Shown: positions 15,835-25,615 of the stretch, one piece after another
Layout: each line of letters opens with the position of its first letter
Position numbering within the stretch: the stretch's first letter is position 1
Origin: CAKZNE01 sp002695025
Lineage (GTDB): Bacteria; Bacteroidota; Bacteroidia; Flavobacteriales; Schleiferiaceae
Length of the DNA stretch: 64,000 nt
NCBI GenBank assembly: GCA_913043285.1
Contig: CAJWML010000018.1
Location: forward strand, 1 to 64,000
Direction: 5' to 3'
Translations under genes and position numbers: made by a program
The notes under the pieces: generated by a model
The model's input: only the letters and a program-made list of their open reading frames with translations
What the model was told of the DNA's origin: nothing
The model's database searches: none

Positions 15835-18800
15835 TTGCAAGTAGAGAGTTTCGCTAATATTCTGACAGCCAGGCTGATTTTGAACGTTAAGAATCTAAGT
15901 GTACTTTTTTTTCTGTACCTGAGTATATCCGTAGGTATAGCCTTTGGCGTGTATTTCTTTGTCAAATACATGGAAGATAAGCAGTTGCTGGATGCAAAAC
16001 GTATAAACGTTGCAGGACGCCAGCGCTCGCTTACCCAAAAGGTATCCAAGGGAAGTTTCATTATTGCCTTCAGCGACAATTCAAGGGAGATAAACAGGGC
16101 TTGTCAGTTCCTACCCCGTGACCTGAGCCGTATGAAGGATCAACTGCACCAACTCAAAAACGGCAATCTTTCCAAACCTCTTGACGGCAATTATCAGCAA
16201 GCTCTTGATATCAACTATCAAAAGATAGAAATCCAAATGCGTAACCTTCTCCAGGAGGTGAACGATATAATCAGTTATTGCGAGGGCGAAAACAATCAGG
16301 CTCAAATTCGTGTGCATGCGGAGAAAATACTGGAGATAGAACCCGTTCTCCTTGACCTCTTTGAGGCCAACGTGGGTATCTATGAGGCGGAAACCAGCTT
16401 CAAGCACAATCAAAGGGAATCCACTTACCTGATCATGCTGATCCTGGCCATATTCACATATGTGGCCTTTACCCTTCTGCTTGCCGTTCCCTCCATCCGT
16501 TCGTTCCGGAAAAATTATGCTATTCGTGAGGCAGCCCTAAAGGAACAACAGGAGCTGAACAATGAGTTGGCCGTGCGGGAAGAAGAACTTACTCAAACTG
16601 TAGAACAACTTAACCTGGCCAATACCTACATTGAGGAAAGCAATGCCAATGTAGACGCCATCATGAATTTCAGCAGCCTGGAAATATGGTCCGTAAACAG
16701 AGATGGGATCCTGGTTAAGGGAAACAGAGCCTTCCGCAAAACTTTCAGACAGATCACCGGAAGAGAGCCTATAGAAGGAAATACTAATATGTTGGAGACC
16801 TTCCGGGATGTGGATGACTCCTGGCTGGTCTATTATCAAAAGGCCTTCCAAGGTGAGCAATCTACCTTCTCCGTGGCAAGGGAATATAATACCATGGAGG
16901 TTACCATTAATCCCATATATGACCGTAATGAGGAAATAGTAGGAGCCGCTGGATTTATTAAGAACATATCGGATCAGATAAAGACCCAGGAAGAGATCAA
17001 TATATCCAACGCCCGGCTGCGCATGGCCCTGGAGAATACCTTACAGGGATTATGGGACTGGAACCTGATCACCAATGAGGTGTTTTATAATGAAACTTTC
17101 ATAAAGCTTCACGGCTATGAACCTCAAGATAAGCATGAAGCGGATTTTGAATTCTGGGAGAACCACATCCATCCTGATTACAAAAAGATCTTTGATGAGT
17201 ATATTTCAGACGCCAAGAATCCGGATACTCCGGTTTCTGCTGCCTTTGACTATATGGGGCTCAAAAAGGACAGAAGCACTTTCTGGCTGAGACTACAGGG
17301 CAGGGTTGTGGAGTTTAACGAAGAACAGCAACCCAAAAGGATGATCGGCACTATTACCGATATCACCCAGCGAAAGGAAAACGAATTGCGTCTGCAAAAA
17401 CTGTACGAGTCAGAGCAGGAACTTAACGAGGAACTTACGGTGCGGGAAGAAGAACTTACCGCCCGCGAAGAAGAACTGAGCCAGTACGTTAAGGAATTGG
17501 AGGAAATAAGGGAACGCCTGGAGGCCAGTGAGAAACGCATGCGCATTGTAATTGAGAACCTGCCGGTAGGAGCTGTTCTGGTTCAGGATGATCAGTTGTA
17601 CATCAACAAGCAAATGTCAGATATCATTGGCTATAAGCCGAATGAAATCAAAACAGTGCATCAATGGTTCCACACTCTATATCCCGAAGAGGATTATGAG
17701 AATATCATGAAAATGTACAACGATGTGCTGAGTGCCGGGCATATTGATAATTTCCTGATCAATATTTTTACCAAAGAAGGAAAGCGAAGGATCATTGAAG
17801 TAGGCGGCTACGATTTTGGCACTGGTGTGGTCTGGACTATATCGGACGTTACTGAAAAGAGGCGCGCGGAAAAAATGCTGATCCGCAATGAAAGAGCCGT
17901 CCGCGATCTCCATCATATTTCTTCCAATACCGATATTCCTCTGGATGAAAAGATCAATCAGATCCTGGACCTGGGAATGGAGCGGTTTAAAATGGACCTG
18001 GCCGTTTTCTCTAATGTGGATATCAAAAAGGACCTATACACTATTAAGAACGCAAGACCTCCCAGGGGAATATTAAAGCAAGGGGAAGTGCTTGAACTCA
18101 AGGAAACCTACTGCGCACGTATTCTGGAAGATGAGCAAACCATAGCCATTGAAGATATTACTACTACCAACCGTTGTGATTTCCTGGCTTACCACAGGTT
18201 GAACCACCGCTCTTACATCGGTACAGCGGTATACGTAAATGATCAGTTGTGCGGAACTCTTCACTTCAGCGGTGCCCACCCAAAAACCTATCCCTTTACC
18301 GAAAATGACAAGGATATGCTGAACCTTATGGCCCAGTGGTTGGGTTCAGAACTGGAGCGTGCCGGTACCGCCCAAAAGCTCATTGAAGCAAAAGATGTAG
18401 CTGAAGATGCGGCCAAGGCTAAAAGTGATTTCCTGGCCACCATGAGTCACGAGATCAGAACACCTATGAACGGTGTAATCGGTATGACGAGCCTCCTGCT
18501 GCAAACCCAGCTTTCCGAAGAACAACTGGATTATGTGAATACCATCCGCCTGAGCGGTGACGCCCTGCTGACTGTTATTAACGATATCCTGGACTTCAGC
18601 AAGATCGAGGCCGGTAATATGTCACTGGAAGAGTTCCCGTTTGAAATATCCCAGTGTGTTGAAGAGGCCGTTGAGCTTCTCTCCTCCAAAGTAACTGAAA
18701 AGGGAATTGACCTTTTCTATTTTATCGATCCCGATGTACCGGACATTGTTTCGGGTGATATTACACGTTTAAGGCAGGTACTGATCAACCTGATCGGGAA

Positions 18801-19971
18801 CGCCATTAAATTTACGGATGAAGGGGAAATAGTCATCCGGGCAGAAGTACGGGATATTATTGAAGATGAAGTAGAAGTCTATTTCTCCGTGCGGGATACG
18901 GGTATCGGCATCAGCCAGGAGAAAATAAATACGCTCTTTACGGCCTTTACCCAGGCAGACTCCAGCACCACCCGTAAATATGGAGGCACGGGCCTTGGGC
19001 TTGCTATATGCAAAAAGCTGGTCAACCTCATGGGTGGTGAAATATGGATTGACAGTGAGCCCGGTGAAGGTTCCAACTTTCAGTTTACCATTCGGAAGAA
19101 GATCGTAAGGCAAAACAAAAGCACTTCTATGGAAGAGGATGGCATGCACACGTTGCAGGGCAAAAAAGTGCTGATTGTGGATGATTCCGAAACCAACCTT
19201 AAAATATTGAAACGGCAGTTTGAAAAATGGGGGATAGAAGCAGAGCCCTGCAACAATTCGAAAACAGGCCTGGAAAAAGCCTTGCAAGGGCACTACGACC
19301 TCATCATTATGGATTATGAAATGCCGGAAATGGACGGAATTCAGGTTACCAAAGCCATTCGCAGGCAATACTCCACACAACAGCTCCCGGTCATTTTACT
19401 GAGCTCCGCATATCCTAACCTTACTGATAATCAAAAAAATAGACTATTCTCCGGTTACTACATGAAACCGTTCAAACATAGTCTGCTCCTTAAATCAATA
19501 ATTCGGATATTAAGCCCGGTAAAAATTACTGCTGAGGCTACAGAATCGGAAGGGGACCTTGTGGTAAAAGAGAAAGAAAGTATGCCAACCGAAACACCAT
19601 TAAATATACTTCTGGCTGAAGATAACCTGGTAAACCAGAAACTGGCGGTACTCACCATGAAAAACATGGGATACTCTATGGATGTGGTGGCCAACGGGCT
19701 AGAAGCCGTGGAGGCCGTAACCCGCCAAAAGTATGATGTGGTTTTTATGGATGTTCAGATGCCGGAAATGGACGGTGTGGAGGCTACCCATACCATCATT
19801 CAAAAACTGGGCGATAACCGCCCGCTTATTGTAGCCATGACGGCCAATGCTATGGAAGGTGATCGGGAGAAATTCCTGAGCGAAGGAATGGATGATTACG
19901 TTAGCAAGCCTATCAGCACGGAAGCTATAAAGCGAGTACTCAACTACGTTCTTAAGAACAAGCAGGAGTAA
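15835..19971 (+). CDS. membrane hybrid sensor histidine kinase (PilJ-like sensor, PAS x3, GAF, HisKA, HATPase, REC x2)
   Basis: This 1378-residue protein has a first membrane helix at about residues 18-42 and a second at about 198-220. Between them is a helical sensor with RINVAGRQRSLTQKVSK, typical of the PilJ/NarX-like type IV pili methyl-accepting family. Three PAS domains (about 270-390, 395-515, 565-685), separated by coiled coils, and a GAF domain (about 695-850) follow. The kinase core has H-box SHEIRTPMNG (His about 871), N-box NLIGNAIKFT (about 985) and GTGLGLAI. Two receiver domains carry phospho-Asp in MDYEMPEMDG (about 1162) and MDVQMPEMDG (about 1305). No ATG fits; TTG 15835 or TTG 15880 is the start. 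The signal and output are unknown. It lies 2 nt from pabB. Confidence 0.93.
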   Translation: MQVESFANILTARLILNVKNLSVLFFLYLSISVGIAFGVYFFVKYMEDKQLLDAKRINVAGRQRSLTQKVSKGSFIIAFSDNSREINRACQFLPRDLSRMKDQLHQLKNGNLSKPLDGNYQQALDINYQKIEIQMRNLLQEVNDIISYCEGENNQAQIRVHAEKILEIEPVLLDLFEANVGIYEAETSFKHNQRESTYLIMLILAIFTYVAFTLLLAVPSIRSFRKNYAIREAALKEQQELNNELAVREEELTQTVEQLNLANTYIEESNANVDAIMNFSSLEIWSVNRDGILVKGNRAFRKTFRQITGREPIEGNTNMLETFRDVDDSWLVYYQKAFQGEQSTFSVAREYNTMEVTINPIYDRNEEIVGAAGFIKNISDQIKTQEEINISNARLRMALENTLQGLWDWNLITNEVFYNETFIKLHGYEPQDKHEADFEFWENHIHPDYKKIFDEYISDAKNPDTPVSAAFDYMGLKKDRSTFWLRLQGRVVEFNEEQQPKRMIGTITDITQRKENELRLQKLYESEQELNEELTVREEELTAREEELSQYVKELEEIRERLEASEKRMRIVIENLPVGAVLVQDDQLYINKQMSDIIGYKPNEIKTVHQWFHTLYPEEDYENIMKMYNDVLSAGHIDNFLINIFTKEGKRRIIEVGGYDFGTGVVWTISDVTEKRRAEKMLIRNERAVRDLHHISSNTDIPLDEKINQILDLGMERFKMDLAVFSNVDIKKDLYTIKNARPPRGILKQGEVLELKETYCARILEDEQTIAIEDITTTNRCDFLAYHRLNHRSYIGTAVYVNDQLCGTLHFSGAHPKTYPFTENDKDMLNLMAQWLGSELERAGTAQKLIEAKDVAEDAAKAKSDFLATMSHEIRTPMNGVIGMTSLLLQTQLSEEQLDYVNTIRLSGDALLTVINDILDFSKIEAGNMSLEEFPFEISQCVEEAVELLSSKVTEKGIDLFYFIDPDVPDIVSGDITRLRQVLINLIGNAIKFTDEGEIVIRAEVRDIIEDEVEVYFSVRDTGIGISQEKINTLFTAFTQADSSTTRKYGGTGLGLAICKKLVNLMGGEIWIDSEPGEGSNFQFTIRKKIVRQNKSTSMEEDGMHTLQGKKVLIVDDSETNLKILKRQFEKWGIEAEPCNNSKTGLEKALQGHYDLIIMDYEMPEMDGIQVTKAIRRQYSTQQLPVILLSSAYPNLTDNQKNRLFSGYYMKPFKHSLLLKSIIRILSPVKITAEATESEGDLVVKEKESMPTETPLNILLAEDNLVNQKLAVLTMKNMGYSMDVVANGLEAVEAVTRQKYDVVFMDVQMPEMDGVEATHTIIQKLGDNRPLIVAMTANAMEGDREKFLSEGMDDYVSKPISTEAIKRVLNYVLKNKQE
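16573..17459 (+). repeat. exact 20-nt direct repeat inside the kinase gene
   Basis: The same 20 bases occur at 16573-16592 and 17440-17459, both encoding VREEELT in coiled-coil linkers that precede PAS domains. This points to internal duplication of a linker-PAS unit. Confidence 0.8.
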
Positions 19972-19973
19972 GA

Positions 19974-21245
19974 GTGTTGAAACTCAAGTTTACCCGCAAC
20001 CAATATCCCAAACTACGCGATAAGATCCTTTTTACTTCTCAAAGGGAAGATTTTTCCATACTGCTGGAGTCAAATGGCTTTAAGGATACTTACGGAAGAT
20101 TTGACTGGATAGCCGCCCTGGGTGCCCGCCAGGTACTTGAACCTCAAAGGAACCACTTCCTTACTTTAAAGGAGTACCACCAAAGCCGGAACACCTGGCT
20201 TTTTGGGCATCTCAACTACAATCTCAAGAACGAACTGGAAAACCTGCAAACCAGTTCACAGGATGAACTCGAATTTCCCCTGATGTTGTTCTTTGAACCT
20301 GAAATAGTGATCTATGCAAAGGGCCATTATATCTTTGTAGAAAGCGAAACTCTTACGGATAAAAATGACTTTGACCGCTGGGTGGCGGACCTTGCACCTG
20401 CCAGCACCCCTACGACAACACCTTTAAAGCTCCTGGACAAAACCTCCAGGGCCCAATACCTGGAAAATGTTGAAAGCCTTAAAGACCACCTCCAGTACGG
20501 CAACATTTACGAAGCCAACTACTGCATTGAATTTCAGGGATACGCATCACTGCACGCACCTTCGGTATATGAGAAGCTGAGCCAGCTCTCCCCCGCTCCC
20601 TTCGCAGCTTATTATAAATGCCGGGATCAACATCTTATGTGTGCCTCACCAGAAAGGTACATGTACAAGGCCGGGGATCAACTGGTATCCCAACCTATAA
20701 AGGGTACCGCTGCCCGCGCAGGCAATAAAGCGGAAGATGAACTTCTGAAGAAGAAACTGGCGGAAAGTGAAAAAGAGCGCTCTGAGAACGTAATGATCGT
20801 GGATCTGGTGCGCAATGATCTGAGCCGAACAGCTTCACCCGGATCGGTTGAAGTGCGTGAGTTGTTTGGGATATACAGCTACCCGGCTGTACATCAAATG
20901 GTTTCCACGATAAGCAGCAAGCTCAGCCCATCCTTCCACTTTAGCGATGCCCTGCGGTACTCTTTCCCTATGGGCAGCATGACCGGGGCACCTAAGATCA
21001 AAGCCATGCAGTTGATTGATGAGCATGAGAATTTTTCCCGCTCCCTCTACTCCGGTTCAGTGGGTTATATTACCCCTGAAGGGGATCTTGATTTCAACGT
21101 GGTCATCCGTAGTCTCTTCTACAACGCCCGTACCTGTCTCGTATCAGCCCGGGTAGGGAGTGCTATCACCATCCACTGCGATGCCGAAAAGGAATATGAA
21201 GAATGTCTTTTAAAAGCCGATAAGCTTTTGAAAGCATTGAGCTAG
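19974..21245 (+). CDS. pabB: aminodeoxychorismate synthase component I / anthranilate synthase I family
   Basis: The 423-residue chorismate-binding enzyme shows QPIKGTAARAG, ENVMIVDLVRNDLSR and GSMTGAPKIKAMQLID, the core motifs of PabB/TrpE. The short N-terminal region and KGTAAR fit PabB, which converts chorismate and glutamine-derived ammonia to 4-amino-4-deoxychorismate for folate synthesis. No glutaminase (PabA) or lyase (PabC) gene adjoins. The start is GTG 19974 or TTG 19977, only 2 nt after the sensor-kinase stop, so translation may be coupled to an unrelated signalling gene. A role as TrpE cannot be fully excluded from sequence alone, but TrpE is normally in a trp cluster. Confidence 0.85.
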   Translation: MLKLKFTRNQYPKLRDKILFTSQREDFSILLESNGFKDTYGRFDWIAALGARQVLEPQRNHFLTLKEYHQSRNTWLFGHLNYNLKNELENLQTSSQDELEFPLMLFFEPEIVIYAKGHYIFVESETLTDKNDFDRWVADLAPASTPTTTPLKLLDKTSRAQYLENVESLKDHLQYGNIYEANYCIEFQGYASLHAPSVYEKLSQLSPAPFAAYYKCRDQHLMCASPERYMYKAGDQLVSQPIKGTAARAGNKAEDELLKKKLAESEKERSENVMIVDLVRNDLSRTASPGSVEVRELFGIYSYPAVHQMVSTISSKLSPSFHFSDALRYSFPMGSMTGAPKIKAMQLIDEHENFSRSLYSGSVGYITPEGDLDFNVVIRSLFYNARTCLVSARVGSAITIHCDAEKEYEECLLKADKLLKALS

Positions 21246-21267
21246 GGTAAATACCAAACGCCCTTCT

Positions 21268-21275
21268 TATTTTTG
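21268..21275 (+). promoter_or_regulatory. -7 box TATTTTTG of tilS
   Basis: The box ends 6 nt before ATG 21282. The alternative TTG start at 21273 lies inside it and is rejected. Confidence 0.65.
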
Positions 21276-21281
21276 ACGCCT

Positions 21282-22598
21282 ATGGATTGCCAGCAAAGTG
21301 TTTCCGATTTTTTAAAAAATGAGGGGCTCAATTCGAACAGCTCTTTTCTTTTGGCTTGCAGCGGAGGCCTGGATTCGGTAACCCTTCTTCACATCCTTGT
21401 TCACCTTGGCCATAAACCGGCCCTGGCACATTGCAATTTTCAACTCCGGGGTGATGAATCAGACGGTGATGAGGCCCTTGTAAAGAAACTAGCTGAAAAG
21501 CATCACCTTCCTTTACATACCAAACGTTTTGATACGCAGGACTTCGCCACAGGAAAAGGCATCTCCATTCAAATGGCAGCCCGAGAACTACGGTATGCTT
21601 TTTTCCGCGAGCTGATGCAACTACATGCCTACCAACACCTTCTTACTGCTCACCACCAGGACGATAGCCTGGAAACCCTACTCATAAACCTCGGACGCGG
21701 CACGGGAATTTCAGGATTGGGAATATCCGGCAAGAATGGAACTGTACTACGCCCCATGTTACGATTGGGACGGATGGACCTGCAGTCCTATGCACAACGC
21801 CACCAGCTGCAGTGGCGCGAGGATAGTTCCAATAAAAAAGTGGATTACCAGCGAAATTTTATCCGTCATAAGGTGGTTCCAGCCTTTCGACAGGCCTTCT
21901 CCAGTGTGGATAGTGGATTGCGCACCAGTTTTGAAAACCTTGAGAGCGATATCCGTTTCTTTAAATATGCCCTGAGCCAACAACTTGGCGAGCTTATAGA
22001 GAAAAAGAAAGATGAAGAGCGAATGCCAATGAAGCCCTTAGTAGAAAAAGATTTTGCCAAAACACTACTTAACGCCTGGCTAAGCCCGATGGGATTTACG
22101 GATCTGGAAGCCATTGTTCAATCGCTGCAACAGGAGAGCGGGGCTGTTTTTCATTCCCAAAGCCACGTTTTACTACGGGACCGCGAGTATCTGATCCTCA
22201 AAAAAAGAGTGAAACCCGATCAGGAAGTATTCATGATCCAAAAAACTGATCAGCGTATAGATCATCCCTTGCGGATGAAATTTTCCATCCGGCTAAATCA
22301 TACTTTTGAGATTCCGGTTTCACCTCACCAGGCTGGACTTGATCTGGACCTGCTGGAGTTTCCTTTGGTACTTCGGCACTGGAAGGCTGGTGACAGCTTC
22401 CGGCCTTTGGGAATGAAAGGCTTTAAAAAGCTGAGCAATTTTTTTACCGACATTAAGTTAAATCGTTTTGAAAAAGAAGACGTCTGGCTGTTGTGTTCCG
22501 GTGAAAATATTGTTTGGGTGGTAGGCCACAGGATTGATGACCGGTTTAAGGTATCCGGTAAAACAAAAACTGTTTACTTTGTTGACCTTTTGAATTAA
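21282..22598 (+). CDS. tilS: tRNA(Ile)-lysidine synthase
   Basis: The 438-residue protein has the PP-loop SGGLDS at residues 27-32, the N-type ATPase motifs HCNFQLRGDESDGDE and HHQDDSLETLL, and a TilS C-terminal substrate-binding domain (FRPLGMKGFKKLSNFFTDIK). TilS attaches lysine to C34 of the tRNA-Ile2 CAU anticodon, changing it to read AUA and be charged with isoleucine. It acts in the cytoplasm and is essential in most bacteria. It starts a probable transcript with dsbD, whose ATG is 5 nt after the tilS stop. Length is within the family range. Confidence 0.95.
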   Translation: MDCQQSVSDFLKNEGLNSNSSFLLACSGGLDSVTLLHILVHLGHKPALAHCNFQLRGDESDGDEALVKKLAEKHHLPLHTKRFDTQDFATGKGISIQMAARELRYAFFRELMQLHAYQHLLTAHHQDDSLETLLINLGRGTGISGLGISGKNGTVLRPMLRLGRMDLQSYAQRHQLQWREDSSNKKVDYQRNFIRHKVVPAFRQAFSSVDSGLRTSFENLESDIRFFKYALSQQLGELIEKKKDEERMPMKPLVEKDFAKTLLNAWLSPMGFTDLEAIVQSLQQESGAVFHSQSHVLLRDREYLILKKRVKPDQEVFMIQKTDQRIDHPLRMKFSIRLNHTFEIPVSPHQAGLDLDLLEFPLVLRHWKAGDSFRPLGMKGFKKLSNFFTDIKLNRFEKEDVWLLCSGENIVWVVGHRIDDRFKVSGKTKTVYFVDLLN

Positions 22599-22603
22599 AT
22601 GCT

Positions 22604-24613
22604 ATGCGATTCTTTCAAACCATTGCCGCACTCTTATGCTTTGGGTTTTCCCTGTCCGCTCAGATCCTGGATCCTGTTGACTGGACCTTTTCGGTAAACC
22701 GTCTTTCGGATACCGAAGCCGAACTATTAATGACCGCCACTATTGATGAGGGCTGGCATATTTATTCGTACGACCTGGACACCAATTCTTCCGTTATTCC
22801 CACGGATGTGGTCTGGACCGATTCCGAAGATTTTACCCTTAACGGTGATGTTATTGAACCACAACCTGTTGAGGAATACGACAAAAGCTTCCAGGAAACC
22901 CTCCGATACCACGAAGGAAAGGTTTCGCTGCGCCAAAAGATACTCATCCACTCTTCTGCAGATTTTAAGGTGACCGGAGAACTCACCTATATGACCTGTA
23001 ATGATGAAGGATGCCTGCCCCCGGATTACATTGACCTGGAGTTTGAGGTAAAAGGAGCCGAAAACCCGGTTACCAAAGAATCTCTGGAAATTGATTACGC
23101 CAATCCGGACACAGCCAAGGATACAGATACTACTGACGATCCAGGTGAAGTGAGTACTTCCTCCGGAGACAAGAATTCAAGATCCTTGCTAAGCATTTTT
23201 ATCACCAGCTTCCTCTTCGGTTTTGCCGCGCTGCTTACTCCTTGTGTGTTCCCCATGATCCCCCTCACCGTTAGCTTTTTCACCAAGCAAAGTAAATCCC
23301 GGGCCAAGGGTATTTCCAATGCAGTGATATATGGGGTGTCCATCATCGTACTTTATACCGGAATGGGCTACCTGATCACCGCTTTCTTCGGTGCCGATGC
23401 TATGAACGCCTTTTCAACCAATCCTTACGTTAATATTGCCTTTTTCATACTCCTGGTAGTTTTTGCCATCAGCTTTTTCGGCGCATTTGAAATTACGCTT
23501 CCATCGTCATGGGTAAATCGCACGGATAAGGCATCTGATAAAGGAGGAATAATAGGCATATTCTTCATGGCCTTTACGCTGGCCCTGGTTTCCTTCTCCT
23601 GCACAGGGCCTATCATTGGTACGCTTTTGTTTGAAGCCTCCAGTGGAGGTATACGTGGACCATTGGTAGGGATGTTCGGTTTTTCACTGGCCCTGGCTCT
23701 GCCCTTTGCACTTTTTGCCGCCTTCCCCGGCTGGCTCAATTCTTTACCTAAAAGTGGCGGCTGGCTGAACTCTGTAAAAGTGGTGCTCGGATTTATCGAA
23801 CTGGCTTTTGCCTTTAAGTTTTTGAGTAATGCCGACCTGGTTTGGGGAGCGCACCTTTTATTGAGGGAGCACTTTATTGCTATATGGATTGCGATTTTCC
23901 TGCTTATCACTTTTTACTTGCTGGGCATGTTCCGTATGCCTCACGACAGCCCTCTTGAGAAGATCTCTGTGTTCAGGTTGATACTGGCCACTTTTACTTT
24001 ATGTTTTGTTATATACCTGTTGCCTGGCATGTGGGGAGCACCCCTAAAGGTGATCAGTGGCTTTCCTCCTCCCGAATTTTATGCAGAATCACCCGGAGGC
24101 TTTGGTAGTGGGGGCCCGGCAGCTACCTCCAGTGGAGAGATCCCCGAAGGTGCTGATCCCGAGCATTGCCCAAAAATGCTGAACTGTTTTCATGATTTTG
24201 AAACCGGGCTGGCCTATGCGAAAGAAATGAACAAGCCAATTATGCTGGATTTTACCGGCTGGGCTTGTGTAAACTGCCGTAAGATGGAAGAACAGGTTTG
24301 GAGTGACCCTAGGGTCCTCGAAATCCTCAGGAATGATATAGTATTGATTTCCCTGTACGTAGACGAAAGGACCAAACTACCGGAAGACCAGCAATACGTT
24401 TCACCGGTTACCGGCAAGAAGATTCGCACTGTGGGCAATAAATGGAGTGAATTCCAGGTGATACATTACCAGAACAACTCCCAGCCGCAATACGTCCTGC
24501 TGGATCATGACAGCATGGAACCTCTTAACGGGACTACAGCATATGACCCGGATATAGAGCTCTATGTAAAATGGCTGGAAGAAGGGATCAACCGTTTTGA
24601 GGCCCAACAGTAA
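22604..24613 (+). CDS. dsbD: thiol:disulfide interchange protein DsbD-like
   Basis: The 669-residue inner-membrane protein has a signal peptide (to about residue 20), a periplasmic immunoglobulin-like alpha domain with Cys132/Cys137 (MTCNDEGC), a hydrophobic beta domain with about eight helices carrying LTPCVFPM and FSCTGPI cysteines, and a C-terminal thioredoxin-like gamma domain with WACVNC (Cys555/Cys558). It passes electrons from cytoplasmic thioredoxin to periplasmic partners such as disulfide isomerases or cytochrome c maturation factors. All three cysteine pairs are present, so the relay is complete. A glycine/proline-rich linker (GGFGSGGPAATSS) joins the beta and gamma domains. Probably co-transcribed with tilS. 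Confidence 0.94.
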   Translation: MRFFQTIAALLCFGFSLSAQILDPVDWTFSVNRLSDTEAELLMTATIDEGWHIYSYDLDTNSSVIPTDVVWTDSEDFTLNGDVIEPQPVEEYDKSFQETLRYHEGKVSLRQKILIHSSADFKVTGELTYMTCNDEGCLPPDYIDLEFEVKGAENPVTKESLEIDYANPDTAKDTDTTDDPGEVSTSSGDKNSRSLLSIFITSFLFGFAALLTPCVFPMIPLTVSFFTKQSKSRAKGISNAVIYGVSIIVLYTGMGYLITAFFGADAMNAFSTNPYVNIAFFILLVVFAISFFGAFEITLPSSWVNRTDKASDKGGIIGIFFMAFTLALVSFSCTGPIIGTLLFEASSGGIRGPLVGMFGFSLALALPFALFAAFPGWLNSLPKSGGWLNSVKVVLGFIELAFAFKFLSNADLVWGAHLLLREHFIAIWIAIFLLITFYLLGMFRMPHDSPLEKISVFRLILATFTLCFVIYLLPGMWGAPLKVISGFPPPEFYAESPGGFGSGGPAATSSGEIPEGADPEHCPKMLNCFHDFETGLAYAKEMNKPIMLDFTGWACVNCRKMEEQVWSDPRVLEILRNDIVLISLYVDERTKLPEDQQYVSPVTGKKIRTVGNKWSEFQVIHYQNNSQPQYVLLDHDSMEPLNGTTAYDPDIELYVKWLEEGINRFEAQQ

Positions 24614-24645
24614 AACCAACTGGCCCGCATCCGGTTTATTAGTGT

Positions 24646-25062
24646 ATGGGAGATTTTGATGAATCCCGGTACCGTCTTCGCAAAGGAGAAAAGATTGTGG
24701 GTTATATGCGTAAGGTATCTACCGACATGATCCTCTATTCCCGCGATTCTTTTTGGTGGAACGGGAAAAAACTCATTTACGAGGAAATAGACGAATGGAC
24801 AGGCCTTCGCGATAAGAATGGTCGTACCATTTACGAATGGGACATTCTGTATTACAAGATAGACCCGGATGAAGCAGACCAGCAAGGTGTTGTGCTATGG
24901 GAAGAAAACCGCCAGGTTTTCGGCATTTGCAACATTAACACCCAGGTGTTTATCCCTCTTTTTATAGATGGCTTACAAATGTTCAATGAAAGGCAACTGA
25001 AAGTTTTCAGCTATCTCTTCCTGAACCCTGACCTCAAAGAGAAACTCAATATCCGCGACTAG
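24646..25062 (+). CDS. YopX-like small protein of unknown function
   Basis: This 138-residue cytoplasmic protein contains EWTGLRDKNGRTIYEWDILYYK followed by a hydrophobic strand GVVLWEENRQVFGI. That pattern resembles the YopX domain of phage proteins, where the usual core is a TGLKDKNG then IYEGDIV motif; here W replaces G before DI. YopX proteins are known mainly from prophages and have no settled function. There are no phage genes nearby, and the gene sits 32 nt after dsbD in the same direction, so it may be a domesticated, vertically kept family. The resemblance is judged by eye and is moderate. Confidence 0.65.
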   Translation: MGDFDESRYRLRKGEKIVGYMRKVSTDMILYSRDSFWWNGKKLIYEEIDEWTGLRDKNGRTIYEWDILYYKIDPDEADQQGVVLWEENRQVFGICNINTQVFIPLFIDGLQMFNERQLKVFSYLFLNPDLKEKLNIRD

Positions 25063-25065
25063 GCA

Positions 25066-25527
25066 TCAGGAATAAGCTTCCAGGATCTGCTCGGTAGCCT
25101 CCTGGGTCTTCACCTTGGTAAATACCTTCTCGATCATGCCTTTATCATCAATAACAAAAGTTTCACGGTGTATGCCATCATATTCACGGCCCATGAATTT
25201 TTTCTTTCCCCAAACACCGTAAGCCTCTATCACTCTTTTATCGGTATCTGCAATCAGGGTAAACGGGAGGTCGTACTTATCTACAAAGTTCTGATGTTTC
25301 CTGGCGGTATCAGCACTCACCCCTACCACGGCAAAGCCTTTATCCTGCAGTTCCTTGTAGTTATCACGAAAATTGCAGGCTTCCTTGGTACAACCAGGGG
25401 TATCGTCTTTAGGATAAAAGTAGAGTACTATTTTTTTGCCCTTGAAATCGGCCAGTGAAACTTCCTCCCCTTTTTGGTTGATCCCTTTAAAATCCGGGGC
25501 CTTGTCGCCTTCTTTAAGGTGTGTCAT
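25066..25527 (-). CDS. bcp: thioredoxin-dependent thiol peroxidase (Bcp/PrxQ)
   Basis: The 153-residue peroxiredoxin has the catalytic motif DTPGCTKEAC. The peroxidatic Cys46 and resolving Cys51 are five residues apart, as in the atypical 2-Cys PrxQ/Bcp class. It reduces hydrogen peroxide and organic hydroperoxides with electrons from thioredoxin in the cytoplasm. The C-terminal region (FMGREYDGIHRETFVID) contains the conserved arginine that follows in this family. It is convergent with the YopX-like gene, 3 nt apart, and divergent from nth. Confidence 0.96.
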   Translation of the reverse strand: MTHLKEGDKAPDFKGINQKGEEVSLADFKGKKIVLYFYPKDDTPGCTKEACNFRDNYKELQDKGFAVVGVSADTARKHQNFVDKYDLPFTLIADTDKRVIEAYGVWGKKKFMGREYDGIHRETFVIDDKGMIEKVFTKVKTQEATEQILEAYS

Positions 25528-25615
25528 AGTCTATTGTGATTTCTGTATGGCGAATATAACAGGCCTTTATCAATACGGTTCAGCCAACACCGGGAAGTTC
25601 CTTTTTTGATTTACC

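Noticed and set aside
18769..19380. 203-codon antisense frame across the kinase ATPase and receiver
   Set aside because: The sense strand encodes invariant HATPase and REC motifs; the antisense product has no recognisable feature.
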